A stretch of DNA of 14,515 nt from Eubacteriales bacterium (GCA_028703645.1 JAQVML010000005.1:1-14515), one strand, 5' to 3'; counted from the first letter of the stretch, positions 1-7,072 are shown. Numbers and translations: made by a program. The notes: generated by a model from the sequence alone, not told the origin.

Positions 1-464
1 GTGCGCAAATGGCAAACGGGAATATCGAGGTTCACATCGCATTGCAAGAACTCCATGAGCTCATACGCTCTGCTGTGCAGTTTCTTCCAGTTGATGAAGC
101 CCGCTCGTGTTTCATATCGCCCGACAAATAGGTTCTCTACGCCCGTCATGTCCCCCATGAGGGTGAACTCCTGATGAACGATTGCAATCCCCTTCATCTG
201 CGAGTCGCGAATGCTGTAGTGCGCGAGATTGATCGGCTCGCCATTGATCAGAAGTTCGCCGCTGGTCATCCGGTTTTCGCCCGTGATGCATTTGGACAGC
301 GTGGACTTGCCTGCTCCGTTTTCTCCGACAAGACCGTGGCATTCGCCCGGCAGCAAGGTGAAGTTGACATCGTCCAGCGCTTTCACGCCGGGAAACTCCA
401 TCGTGCAGTGTCTTACCTCAATGAGCGGGGTATCCGCAGTATTGTTAGCTAATTGCGTTTTCAT
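1..464 (-). CDS. Sugar ABC transporter ATP-binding protein, CUT2 (RbsA/MglA-like), N-terminal part
   Basis: The gene runs off the left edge; 154 residues are visible. It encodes the ATPase that would energise import of the sugar caught by the binding protein at 2679-3773. Directly visible are a Walker A motif GENGAGKST at residues 47-55, a Q-loop in the stretch IVHQEFTLM with Gln98, and the following VENLFVG segment, which is typical of the ribose/galactose (CUT2) class, where two ATPase domains are fused in one chain of about 500 residues. The signature motif, Walker B and second domain lie outside the window. I chose the ATG at 464-462; a GGAG lies rather far upstream (13 bases), so initiation may depend on coupling to the hydrolase gene, which stops only 30 bases upstream. 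A CUT2 permease gene is expected further left. The family is sure; the exact sugar is unknown. Confidence 0.93.
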   Translation of the reverse strand, partial: MKTQLANNTADTPLIEVRHCTMEFPGVKALDDVNFTLLPGECHGLVGENGAGKSTLSKCITGENRMTSGELLINGEPINLAHYSIRDSQMKGIAIVHQEFTLMGDMTGVENLFVGRYETRAGFINWKKLHSRAYELMEFLQCDVNLDIPVCHLR

Positions 465-494
465 TCCGTTAATGGTGCTCCAATCCCTTCCTGT

Positions 495-2597
495 TTACAG
501 CCAGAGCCAACCCAGGGCCTCGATGCCGGAGCAGATGATTGCGTTGTCCGGTTCTTCTGGATGTCTGATGTTGTGAATCAATCGTTTGATCTCATGATAT
601 GGGTACATGCAGCTCTTCACGCCCGTTTCTTCGACGGGATTGATGTCGAAAAACATCTCTTTCACGATGTCGAAGTCACGCTCGTTTAGATAGAGAATCT
701 CGTCCAGTATCGCATCCTTCTTCGCCACGTCCTGCTCTTCTTCATATCGCAGAGAGGCAAGTGTCATGTCGTAGATAATCGCGTTGCGCCGCTCCGCATT
801 GGAGAGCTTGTCAAAGTGGCAGAGCCAGGGCCGCAGCCACGGATCGCGATAGCAGCGCTCCTGCAGATGGGCAATGCGCTCCATGATGTGCGGATGATTC
901 TCCTTAGCCGCAAGAATCGCCGGGATATCCGCTTTCGTCATCTTGTTCTTCTGGAATGGGAACGGAGTCGTGTAAAACGGCATTTGGCTCTCATGAATCG
1001 TGAGCATGTGCCGCATCACATACAGCACCTCCTCGCCCAGATCGCCAAAGTTCAGCGCGCAGGCGCGATGGAAGAACTCGTCCTCCTCCATCTGCGAACC
1101 CCAGCCGTAGTTTCCATGCGCAAACAGGTGCAGGAACAGGCCAAACCACTCGAACATAAACCCGTTGATTCCGTGTACACCCATCTCCACGCTGCCGCGA
1201 TGCTGACGGATATCCGTCTCAATCACCTGCTCGTTGGCCTCGTCCTCATACCGAATCATATTGGACCGAAATGTTCGATAGAGGCGTCCCATCGTCGAGG
1301 TGATGGAGTTGGACTCCGTGTCGCGCGCCCAGATATGATCCGCGCCAAAGGCTTCGATCCACTTGGGAAACTCCGTCTCGGGAACATACAGCCCCGGCGC
1401 CCAGAACAGCATGATATCCTTTGGCATGGACTCCACACATTCTTGCAGGAACGCGGGGTCTTTCTCCAGCGGCGGCTGGCGAAACGCGCGCATGCCGATT
1501 ACGCAATCCGGGTTCTCCGCCCGTACCGCGCGATAGATTTCACGCAGCAGCCACATATTCGCCTTATGCTTGGCCTCAACAGGGGAGTTGGTGGTCGCGT
1601 GCCAGCGGCTCTTACACTCGTCACACTCGCAATACCAGAATCCCTCTTCGCTCTCTTCGAGCGTGAAGCCGTCGAATCCCAATCGGGTAATCTGCACCAT
1701 GGAGTCTAAAATATAGTCTACCGTACCGGGATAGGATAAGCAGAGGGAGTCGAAATCGTTAAGAAACTGCCCCGTCTTCGGCGGCTTTGTGCGCGCCTCC
1801 GGGTGCTTGATCGTATAAGCTCCGTTGTAGGAATTGAGTCCGACATAGGCGAAGATCTTGACTTCCAGCTTATGCGCAAGCTGGATGAAACGATCCATGA
1901 ACGGATCTTCCAGATTCGGATGCGTGTAGTGGACGGTCAGCCAGCGGCGATTCTCCGCGTTCCAAATCTGAAGCGGAACATTGCGAAACACCGTCTCGTC
2001 GTGATTCGGCAGATCGAACGGCCAGTAGCCATACATGACAAGGTTGAACTGGTTGATCTTATTGTCGAGGCAGATGTTCAGGTATTCCACCCATTCGTCA
2101 TATCCCCAGAGCTGGCTGTCAAATCCAAGCCGTCCATAGCCCGCATACCAGGAGAAGGTCTGGGCGATTGCCCGAACCGCGAGCGATGGATAGTCGACGA
2201 TTTCGCATTGCGGCAGGCAAACGCCTTTCTCTACGTTATGATAGAGCTGCTTTAGGCTGGTCAGCGCGTTGATGTACCCCGCGCGATCGGCATAATACAG
2301 CGATATTTCGTTTTCCTGAATGGTCAGAGCATAGCCCTGCTCGAAAAAGAGTTCCTTCTTATCAATTTCAAATTGATCCAGCGATGGAATGATGTGCAGC
2401 TTGATCTCATCCGGCAGAACCGGCTCGCCAAGGCGCAGTTTTACCTGTCGAGCATTCCAATGACGAAGAACGGCTAACTCCAGAAGGACTTCATCCTCCA
2501 ATGGTCCGCGTTCCGGCATGAGGCATATCCCCTGAAAGACACGCGAATATGCTCCTGTTTCTTTGATCCGTTTCGGTTCGGGTAAAAGATTGATCAT
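495..2597 (-). CDS. Cytoplasmic glycoside hydrolase-like protein, GH20-type N-terminal domain plus TIM barrel
   Basis: The protein has 700 residues and neither signal peptide nor membrane segment, so it should act inside the cell on an imported glycoside. Its start (INLLPEPKRI, then GYALTIQENEISLYYADRAG near residues 88-107) resembles the beta-hexosaminidase-like N-terminal domain (GH20b) that precedes several TIM-barrel glycosidases. The barrel begins near YPSLAVRAI (about 136). After a predicted strand, GFDGFTLEESEE (about 307-318) holds acidic candidates for catalysis, followed by a Cys-rich CECDEC (323-328) that is also common in DUF4838/GH20-like enzymes. I cannot assign it to a numbered GH family; distant relatives include GH20, GH67-like and DUF4838 enzymes. 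The start is placed at the second in-frame ATG (2597), because GGGGGT lies 5 bases upstream of it, while the first ATG (2612) has no ribosome site. It sits between the CUT2 binding protein and ATPase genes, which suggests the transporter carries its substrate. Confidence 0.72.
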   Translation of the reverse strand: MINLLPEPKRIKETGAYSRVFQGICLMPERGPLEDEVLLELAVLRHWNARQVKLRLGEPVLPDEIKLHIIPSLDQFEIDKKELFFEQGYALTIQENEISLYYADRAGYINALTSLKQLYHNVEKGVCLPQCEIVDYPSLAVRAIAQTFSWYAGYGRLGFDSQLWGYDEWVEYLNICLDNKINQFNLVMYGYWPFDLPNHDETVFRNVPLQIWNAENRRWLTVHYTHPNLEDPFMDRFIQLAHKLEVKIFAYVGLNSYNGAYTIKHPEARTKPPKTGQFLNDFDSLCLSYPGTVDYILDSMVQITRLGFDGFTLEESEEGFWYCECDECKSRWHATTNSPVEAKHKANMWLLREIYRAVRAENPDCVIGMRAFRQPPLEKDPAFLQECVESMPKDIMLFWAPGLYVPETEFPKWIEAFGADHIWARDTESNSITSTMGRLYRTFRSNMIRYEDEANEQVIETDIRQHRGSVEMGVHGINGFMFEWFGLFLHLFAHGNYGWGSQMEEDEFFHRACALNFGDLGEEVLYVMRHMLTIHESQMPFYTTPFPFQKNKMTKADIPAILAAKENHPHIMERIAHLQERCYRDPWLRPWLCHFDKLSNAERRNAIIYDMTLASLRYEEEQDVAKKDAILDEILYLNERDFDIVKEMFFDINPVEETGVKSCMYPYHEIKRLIHNIRHPEEPDNAIICSGIEALGWLWL

Positions 2598-2603
2598 AAT
2601 TGA

Positions 2604-2609
2604 CCCCCG
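2604..2609 (-). promoter_or_regulatory. Ribosome binding site of the hydrolase gene
   Basis: On the minus strand this reads CGGGGG, five to six bases before the ATG at 2597. It lies just inside the longer possible reading frame that starts at 2612, and so favours the shorter start. The same G-run could pair with the CCCCG arm of the upstream hairpin (2624-2628). Confidence 0.55.
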
Positions 2610-2617
2610 CATTTTTC

Positions 2618-2649
2618 TGCCGACGGGGAATAAACACTCCCCGTCGGCA
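2618..2649 (-). other. Strong intercistronic hairpin between the CUT2 binding protein and hydrolase genes
   Basis: Perfect 11-bp inverted repeat: TGCCGACGGGG (2618-2628) and CCCCGTCGGCA (2639-2649) with a 10-base loop. In the minus-strand transcript it follows the binding-protein stop by about 30 bases and is followed by AGAAAAATG, with no U-run, so it is not a classical terminator. Hairpins in this position commonly protect the 3' end of an abundant binding-protein message and lower expression of the downstream genes; that role here is inference. Confidence 0.75.
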
Positions 2650-2678
2650 TTCTGTGTATCAATCCGGTTTTACTTTGC

Positions 2679-3773
2679 TTAGCCGAGCCAGCTCCAGGAT
2701 TTCCAATCGTAAGAACCGATGTTGTCCTTGGTGATCGCTTCGGGAGCGGGCAGATCATACTTCGGATTGAGGGTTTCGCCCTTTGCCAGCACGCGATAGA
2801 TCGCGTCCGTCGCCTGGTAGCCCAGCACGACCGGATCCTGCAACACTTCACCAAGCCAGTTCTCGTTGCCTTCGGAGAGCCAGGTCAAAACATCGATGTC
2901 GCCTGCGATGCCGACAAACTTGATCTCGGTTCTTCCCTGCTGGATTGCCGCGTTGTATGCGCCAACCACTTCCGCGTCGTTGTGTCCCGCCACCACGTCG
3001 ATGACCGGCTCACGCTGGAGAATGTTCTCCATCAGCGTCTGGGCGGAGTCACGGTTATGACCGTTGGTGTCGCCTTCTTCAATGATCGTTGCGTTCGGGA
3101 ACGCTGCCAGGACGGTTTCTTTAAACCCGGTGAAGCGATCCGCGGAGACCTGACCGGAGGTCGGTACGGTGATGAACAGACAAACAGGGTTGTCTTTGCC
3201 GAGCGTCTTGAGGTATTCCACCGCAACTTCGCCTGCTTTCACGCCCAGCGCCTTCATGTCGTGACCAACGAAGGTAGACCAAACGACGTCGTCGGGCGAG
3301 GTGGTCTCCTGCGCATAGTCGCCGATGATGAACGGAATTCCCTGCGCGACATACTGCTTCATCGTGGGGATTGCGGACGAGGCATCCGCCGGGAAGAGGA
3401 TGATGCCATTGCTGCCGGCAGCGACCATGTTTTCCACGTTGTTGAGCATGGTTGCCACGTCCGAATGAGAATCTTCAAATGTGAAAGTGATGTTGACGCC
3501 GTTTTTCGCGCCATTCTCGGCCATCCACTGGTTGCAGCCGTCGATCACGCCTTGATACCAAGTATACGCGGTCAACTCCATAATGGACACACCAACTTTG
3601 AAGTTTTTCACCTCTGCCGCTGGTTCGGTTGCGGGCGCTTCCGCTGCGTCAGCAGGGGCGGTCGTTGCGTCTGCCGGGGCTGCGTCGGGCTGCGTCGTAG
3701 GCGCGGGCGCTGCACATGCTGTGAGTGCAAAAATCATCATGAGAGACAAAATCCACGTGATAAGTTTTTTCAT
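2679..3773 (-). CDS. Sugar ABC transporter substrate-binding lipoprotein, CUT2 (RbsB-like)
   Basis: A 364-residue extracellular lipoprotein that would capture a sugar and deliver it to a CUT2 permease/ATPase. The N-terminus has Lys residues, a hydrophobic core and the lipobox LTAC with Cys20 as the lipidated residue; a flexible Ala/Pro/Thr/Asp-rich linker runs to about residue 55. The mature part is a periplasmic-binding fold of the ribose-binding type (Peripla_BP_4): VKNFKVGVSIME at its first strand, then NNVENMVAAGSNGIILFPADA, the usual strand-helix segment contacting the sugar, and later VVAGHNDAEVVGAYNAA and VGIAGDIDVL. The ATG at 3773 is chosen because GGAGG stands five bases before it; an upstream in-frame TTG (3785) overlaps that ribosome site and is rejected. 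The gene lies downstream of the ASRT-family gene and upstream of the hydrolase and ATPase genes. Ligand unknown. Confidence 0.93.
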   Translation of the reverse strand: MKKLITWILSLMMIFALTACAAPAPTTQPDAAPADATTAPADAAEAPATEPAAEVKNFKVGVSIMELTAYTWYQGVIDGCNQWMAENGAKNGVNITFTFEDSHSDVATMLNNVENMVAAGSNGIILFPADASSAIPTMKQYVAQGIPFIIGDYAQETTSPDDVVWSTFVGHDMKALGVKAGEVAVEYLKTLGKDNPVCLFITVPTSGQVSADRFTGFKETVLAAFPNATIIEEGDTNGHNRDSAQTLMENILQREPVIDVVAGHNDAEVVGAYNAAIQQGRTEIKFVGIAGDIDVLTWLSEGNENWLGEVLQDPVVLGYQATDAIYRVLAKGETLNPKYDLPAPEAITKDNIGSYDWKSWSWLG

Positions 3774-4043
3774 ACTTTCCTCCAAGTCTGTTTTTTATGG
3801 TAAGTACCGAGAGTTACGGTACAATATCATCTGGAAAGAAACACTCTATCGTCTTTGATGGAGGGAACTAAAATATTGGAAAGAATCATGATCCGCTAGA
3901 TATTGATGAACTGATCTGTTTGACGCCTTTGTCTTGATTGCTTAGGATCGCACGATGACTGCTTGATTGGTTCGTTCTTTTCTGTTGAAATCGTCTGTTG
4001 AATTCTAATTCATAAAAATGCTTTTTGTTTTGTCTTGTTCTCG
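3774..4043. other. 270-base non-coding gap between ASRT and binding-protein genes
   Basis: I see no gene here. Contents: a short direct repeat TCTGTTGAA at 3981-3989 and 3994-4002; a hairpin or operator-like inverted repeat at 3804-3822; and a weak candidate minus-strand promoter around it. The gap is long for an operon, so the binding-protein gene may be transcribed both by read-through from the ASRT promoter and from its own start. Confidence 0.5.
3797..3824 (-). promoter_or_regulatory. Possible promoter with inverted repeat before the CUT2 binding-protein gene
   Basis: On the minus strand TTGTAC (3824-3819) and TACCAT (3802-3797) are 16 bases apart, a weak match to a sigma-A promoter. Between them lies the inverted repeat GTACCG (3804-3809) / CGGTAC (3817-3822), spaced by seven bases, which could be an operator or an RNA hairpin. 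Start of the coding region is 24 bases further on, which would leave a short leader. Weak evidence only. Confidence 0.3.
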
Positions 4044-4415
4044 CTATTCGTTGAATCCTTGATTGATATAAAAATGCATCGGCTGATCGGTCGTGTCCAG
4101 TCTGCCATACTGCATCACCACGGCGACGCTGCAATCCCACTTCATCGCGTATTGCTCTTCCGGTTGAATCACATAGCCACACATATCGGTTAGGTTGTTG
4201 GTGCGAATGCAACGAACCCGGCGCGGCTCAACACGAACAACGATGTCGCTGTATGGCTCCCGGTCGGTATAGTAAACGCTCAATCTGCAAATCGCAGGTT
4301 CATCTGAAGAATTCAGAATAATAATGGATTCATGCGCTTTTACCGGGAATTCACCGGGCTGCGGCATCTCGCCATCCGGAAAGACCCAGGTTCTCTTGCC
4401 GATTTGTTCAGACAT
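4044..4415 (-). CDS. ASRT family protein (Anabaena sensory rhodopsin transducer-like small-molecule binding domain)
   Basis: A 123-residue soluble protein, the usual length of this single-domain family. The sequence shows the family's pattern: KRTWVFPDGEMPQPGEF near the N-terminus, ESIIILNSSDEPA, then VYYTDREPYSDIVVRVEPRR, the turn IRTNNL, and near the end VAVVMQYGRLDTTDQPMHFY. The founding member is the soluble transducer of Anabaena sensory rhodopsin, a beta-sandwich tetramer; comparative work proposed that most relatives, found beside sugar genes in bacteria without rhodopsin, bind small molecules such as sugars. No rhodopsin is present here. The ATG at 4415 is chosen because AAGGA lies nine bases upstream and the protein then starts where the family does; an upstream in-frame ATG (4472) would add 19 unrelated residues and lies within the promoter's -10 region. 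It is the first gene of the CUT2 operon, facing the divergent fusion regulator. Confidence 0.82.
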   Translation of the reverse strand: MSEQIGKRTWVFPDGEMPQPGEFPVKAHESIIILNSSDEPAICRLSVYYTDREPYSDIVVRVEPRRVRCIRTNNLTDMCGYVIQPEEQYAMKWDCSVAVVMQYGRLDTTDQPMHFYINQGFNE

Positions 4416-4476
4416 GCATCTATTTCCTTTTGTTTTCCATTTATATCCGAACATTTCATCTCGCTCGGACAAGAGA

Positions 4477-4506
4477 ATTGTATATTAGCTTTTCATTGTT
4501 TGTCAA
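4477..4506 (-). promoter_or_regulatory. Minus-strand promoter for the ASRT/CUT2 operon
   Basis: On the minus strand an exact TTGACA (-35, 4506-4501) and TACAAT (-10, 4482-4477) are separated by 18 bases. The predicted transcript would begin near 4470 and lead into the ASRT gene at 4415. The -35 box directly abuts the left arm of an operator-like inverted repeat (4507-4516). Confidence 0.65.
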
Positions 4507-4549
4507 TAAAGCGATTGAACTTTACATGAAAATTTATTTAATCGTTTTA
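4507..4549. promoter_or_regulatory. Operator-like inverted repeat in the divergent intergenic region
   Basis: TAAAGCGATT (4507-4516) and AATCGTTTTA (4540-4549) are inverted copies matching at 9 of 10 positions, centred between the two divergent promoters. A further AATCG occurs in the plus orientation at about 4582. The left arm touches the minus-strand -35 and the right arm ends one base before the plus-strand -35. This is a reasonable place for the LacI-fusion regulator, or another factor, to bind and control both directions. The 23-base centre is longer than a standard LacI operator, so the two arms may be separate sites or half-sites. Confidence 0.4.
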
Positions 4550-4550
4550 C

Positions 4551-4578
4551 TTTACAATCAACGCGTAGCTGTTATAAT
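4551..4578 (+). promoter_or_regulatory. Plus-strand promoter for the LacI-fusion regulator
   Basis: TTTACA (4551-4556) matches the -35 consensus at five of six positions, and a perfect TATAAT (4573-4578) follows after 16 bases. Transcription should begin near 4585 and leave a leader of about 45 bases before the regulator's ATG at 4632, which has GAGAGGTG just upstream. Confidence 0.7.
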
Positions 4579-4631
4579 AGTAATCGAATTGTTTTATGCA
4601 GATCTCATCAAAAAAAAGCCGAGAGGTGTTT

Positions 4632-6911
4632 ATGTCGACCATAAAGGATGTTGCATCCCACGCAGGCGTTTCCATTGCCACTGTTTCAAATTATATGAAC
4701 CACACCAAACCGGTCAGTAAGGCGGTTTCGGCTCGCATCAAGGCCGCAATTGAAGAGCTGCAATACTCGCAAAACCTAACCGCAAAAAACCTCAAGAGCA
4801 GCACGTATAACGACATTGGCATCATATTGCCAAACTTCAACGATTCGTATTATGTTCAAATCTTTCAGGGAATCGAATATGCGTTTCAAAACAGCCCGTA
4901 TTATTTAAACCTGACCTTCTCCTATGATATTCCGGAGATCGAGCAGCAGATCGTTCAAAACATGCTCCGCAAGCAGGTGTGCGGGTTGATTCTCGTCTCC
5001 TGCCAGCAGGACGGATGGAAGTTTTATTATGAAAACTTCAACAAGCAAAATCGTCCGATCGTATTGATCGACCGGTTGATCAACAGCCTCGACGCGAACT
5101 TCGTTTCGTTTGACAACCGCGCCAGCATCCGCGAGATGACGCAGACGCTGTTGGACTCCGACTACCAAAAGATCTATCTCATGACTGGTCCGCTCCGCTT
5201 CACCAGCGAGTCGGAGTGCGTCAAGGGATTTACCGAGGCGTATGAGAACAGCAACCGCGCCCCGCATAAGGACGCAATCATTCAAACCGACCTGAACAAG
5301 GAAGATGCCTTCCGCAAGATCACCGGCTTACTCAAGAGTGACATGCCCGATATCGTCATGACTACATCCGAAACCATCGCCAACGGCGTGATCGAAGGGT
5401 TGCACATTCTCGGGTACTCCACGCAAAACATCCCTGTCGTTACGCTTGGCGAGGAACACTGGAATAAATTCACCCGCTCGTTTGCAAACTTTTCCACCGC
5501 GCGTCCTGCGATGAAGCTCGGCGCGAAAGCCGCGAATCTATTGGTGGAGAAACTGCAATCGCCTCAGCTGCAGGAAAGCGACCAGATCATACTCAATTCC
5601 AACGAAGTTCACGATGCTTCTATGGTGCTATCCGCGCTGAAAACGCCGGCCTACCTGCAGCCGAGCGCCATCGTCAGCAGCAAGAAAAACAGCATTCGGA
5701 TTCTGATGCTGGATACGCCGCTCGTGCATTCCTTCCACGGCCTACTCCGCAATTTTGAAACGCAGACCGGCATTCGCGTGGATATCACGATTTTGCAGCA
5801 TCACCGGCTCTATGACGCCATTGTGGAAAGCAGTCTCAGCGACAAGGCCGAAAACCGATACGACGTCTATATGTACGATATTCCGTGGCTTAGCCTGCTG
5901 GCAAATCAGGGCATATTAGCCGATATCTCCAGCTTTATGCACACGATCGATGTTTCGAAGTTTTTACCCGGCAGTCTGGAATATTTCTCCAAATTTCAGG
6001 ATAAGTATTACGGCCTACCGTTCATGTATGCGCCGCAGATTCTGTATTATCGGAAAGACCTCTTCGATAGCCCCGCGCTGCGCAATCAATTTGAAAAGCA
6101 ATTCGGCTCTCCGCTTCGCCCACCGGTCAGTTTGCGGGAATACAATGCGATGGCCGAGTTCTTTACCAGCAAGACGAACGCCATCCCTTACGGCGTTTCC
6201 ATCCCCGCCGCGTACGACGAGTGCCTCGCGCCGGAGCTCTACATGCGCCTGCGCTCCTATGGCAGCGAGATCATCGACGGCAACGGAAACGTGGTGTTTG
6301 ACAACCCGAAGACGCTGAAAGCCTACATCAATTTTATCCAAATCCTGCGCTTTGCCAAGCCGGATTACCTCAACGCAAACGACGTGAGCATTGTGGACAG
6401 CTTCCTCGGCGGAGAGACCGCAATGCTGATCTCCTACCCGTCCTTTTTGACCAACATCAATGACTTGCGCAAGAGCAGTATGATTGGATCGATCGGCTAC
6501 AACCACATCCCCGGAAACAGCCCTCTGCTGGGCGGCTGGAGTCTTGGCGTTTCCGAACGCTCGCCAAACAAAGACAGCGCAATGGCGTTTATCCGCTGGA
6601 CCTGCAACGAGCAGATGGATAGCTATTTTGCGCTCTTGGGTGGGCAATCCGCCATCACGCGAACCTACACCAACGACGAGCTGGTGAAGTTTTATCCGTG
6701 GCTACCGCTTTATCGATCCGTTTATAACTACACAAAACCCATGCTGCCGCCGATCATTCGCAACGGTCAAGTGATGTCCCCGAACGCCATAGACGCCATC
6801 ATCTGCAAACGGGCGTATCAGTTGATCAACGGCGAGGCGGCGATTGAAGAAGTCATTCCCGAAACGCAGCGGGAACTGGAGCTCTTTATGGGGCAGAAAA
6901 ACGAGCGGTAA
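4632..6911 (+). CDS. LacI-type regulator fused to a family 1 solute-binding protein domain
   Basis: A 759-residue protein, more than twice the usual LacI length of about 340. Residues 3-50 are a LacI helix-turn-helix (TIKDVASHAGVSIATVSNYMN), followed by the hinge and a complete LacI-type sugar-binding domain (about 60-325: DIGIILPNFNDSYY, VVTLGEEHW). After a short linker, residues 354-755 form a second ligand domain, resembling CUT1 family 1 extracellular binding proteins (SBP_bac_1): IRILMLDTPLVHSF, YDVYMYDIPWLSLLANQGILADIS, YGLPFMYAPQILYYRKDLF, and GGWSLGVSERSPNKDSAMAFI. There is no signal peptide, lipobox or membrane segment before either domain, so both should be cytoplasmic. I chose the ATG at 4632 for its ribosome site and because the protein then begins right before the helix-turn-helix; the ATG at 4596 has no such site. 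It is divergent from the ASRT/CUT2 operon and probably regulates it. The frame is continuous, with no sign of a broken junction. Confidence 0.92.
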   Translation: MSTIKDVASHAGVSIATVSNYMNHTKPVSKAVSARIKAAIEELQYSQNLTAKNLKSSTYNDIGIILPNFNDSYYVQIFQGIEYAFQNSPYYLNLTFSYDIPEIEQQIVQNMLRKQVCGLILVSCQQDGWKFYYENFNKQNRPIVLIDRLINSLDANFVSFDNRASIREMTQTLLDSDYQKIYLMTGPLRFTSESECVKGFTEAYENSNRAPHKDAIIQTDLNKEDAFRKITGLLKSDMPDIVMTTSETIANGVIEGLHILGYSTQNIPVVTLGEEHWNKFTRSFANFSTARPAMKLGAKAANLLVEKLQSPQLQESDQIILNSNEVHDASMVLSALKTPAYLQPSAIVSSKKNSIRILMLDTPLVHSFHGLLRNFETQTGIRVDITILQHHRLYDAIVESSLSDKAENRYDVYMYDIPWLSLLANQGILADISSFMHTIDVSKFLPGSLEYFSKFQDKYYGLPFMYAPQILYYRKDLFDSPALRNQFEKQFGSPLRPPVSLREYNAMAEFFTSKTNAIPYGVSIPAAYDECLAPELYMRLRSYGSEIIDGNGNVVFDNPKTLKAYINFIQILRFAKPDYLNANDVSIVDSFLGGETAMLISYPSFLTNINDLRKSSMIGSIGYNHIPGNSPLLGGWSLGVSERSPNKDSAMAFIRWTCNEQMDSYFALLGGQSAITRTYTNDELVKFYPWLPLYRSVYNYTKPMLPPIIRNGQVMSPNAIDAIICKRAYQLINGEAAIEEVIPETQRELELFMGQKNER

Positions 6912-7072
6912 AAGCCGCTTCCCCGTTTCTTATCGTCCGATCTGGTCTGTAGCAGTTTTTCTTTTGAACAAGCCCGATGTAAAAAAGCGCTTCTCGCGAC
7001 GGGATGCTCCGTATCGCGAAAAGCGTTTTTTTAATTTATGTATTGAATTGAAAGCGTAGCTTTGCCAGCGAA
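6912..7072. other. Convergent intergenic region between regulator and mutarotase genes
   Basis: A 161-base gap between two convergent genes. It contains no visible gene; its main content is the bidirectional terminator at 6981-7032. Confidence 0.7.
6981..7032. terminator. Bidirectional rho-independent terminator
   Basis: A long, slightly interrupted stem joins AAAAAAGCGCTTCTCGCGA (6981-6999) with TCGCGAAAAGCGTTTTTTT (7014-7032), around a small GC-containing loop (GG near 7001, CC near 7009). It has a T-run at its 3' side and an A-run at its 5' side, so it can terminate both the plus-strand regulator and the minus-strand mutarotase operon. It marks the border between the two sugar blocks. Confidence 0.88.

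Noticed and set aside
816..1709. Long open frame of 297 codons on the plus strand
   Set aside because: It lies fully inside the hydrolase gene in antisense, its product is rich in His and Arg with no recognisable domain, and the minus-strand protein is clearly conserved.
2982..3803. Open frame of 273 codons on the plus strand
   Set aside because: Antisense to the CUT2 binding-protein gene, which has a proper lipoprotein signal and ribosome site.
3981..4002. Two TCTGTTGAA copies as the start of a CRISPR or tandem repeat
   Set aside because: Only two short copies 13 bases apart, with no spacers and no further units.
3886..4212. Minus-strand frame of 108 codons overlapping the end of the ASRT gene
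   Set aside because: It overlaps the ASRT gene in another frame, has no clear ribosome site and no recognisable domain.
4632..6911. The fusion as an assembly artefact or frameshift joining two genes
   Set aside because: The frame is continuous, the linker has no remnant of a signal peptide or start region with ribosome site, and both parts are full length; still listed as a test in the findings.
6981..7032. The strong inverted repeat as a transposon end or attachment site
   Set aside because: A single copy with A- and T-runs between convergent genes is fully explained by a bidirectional terminator; there is no integrase or transposase gene.
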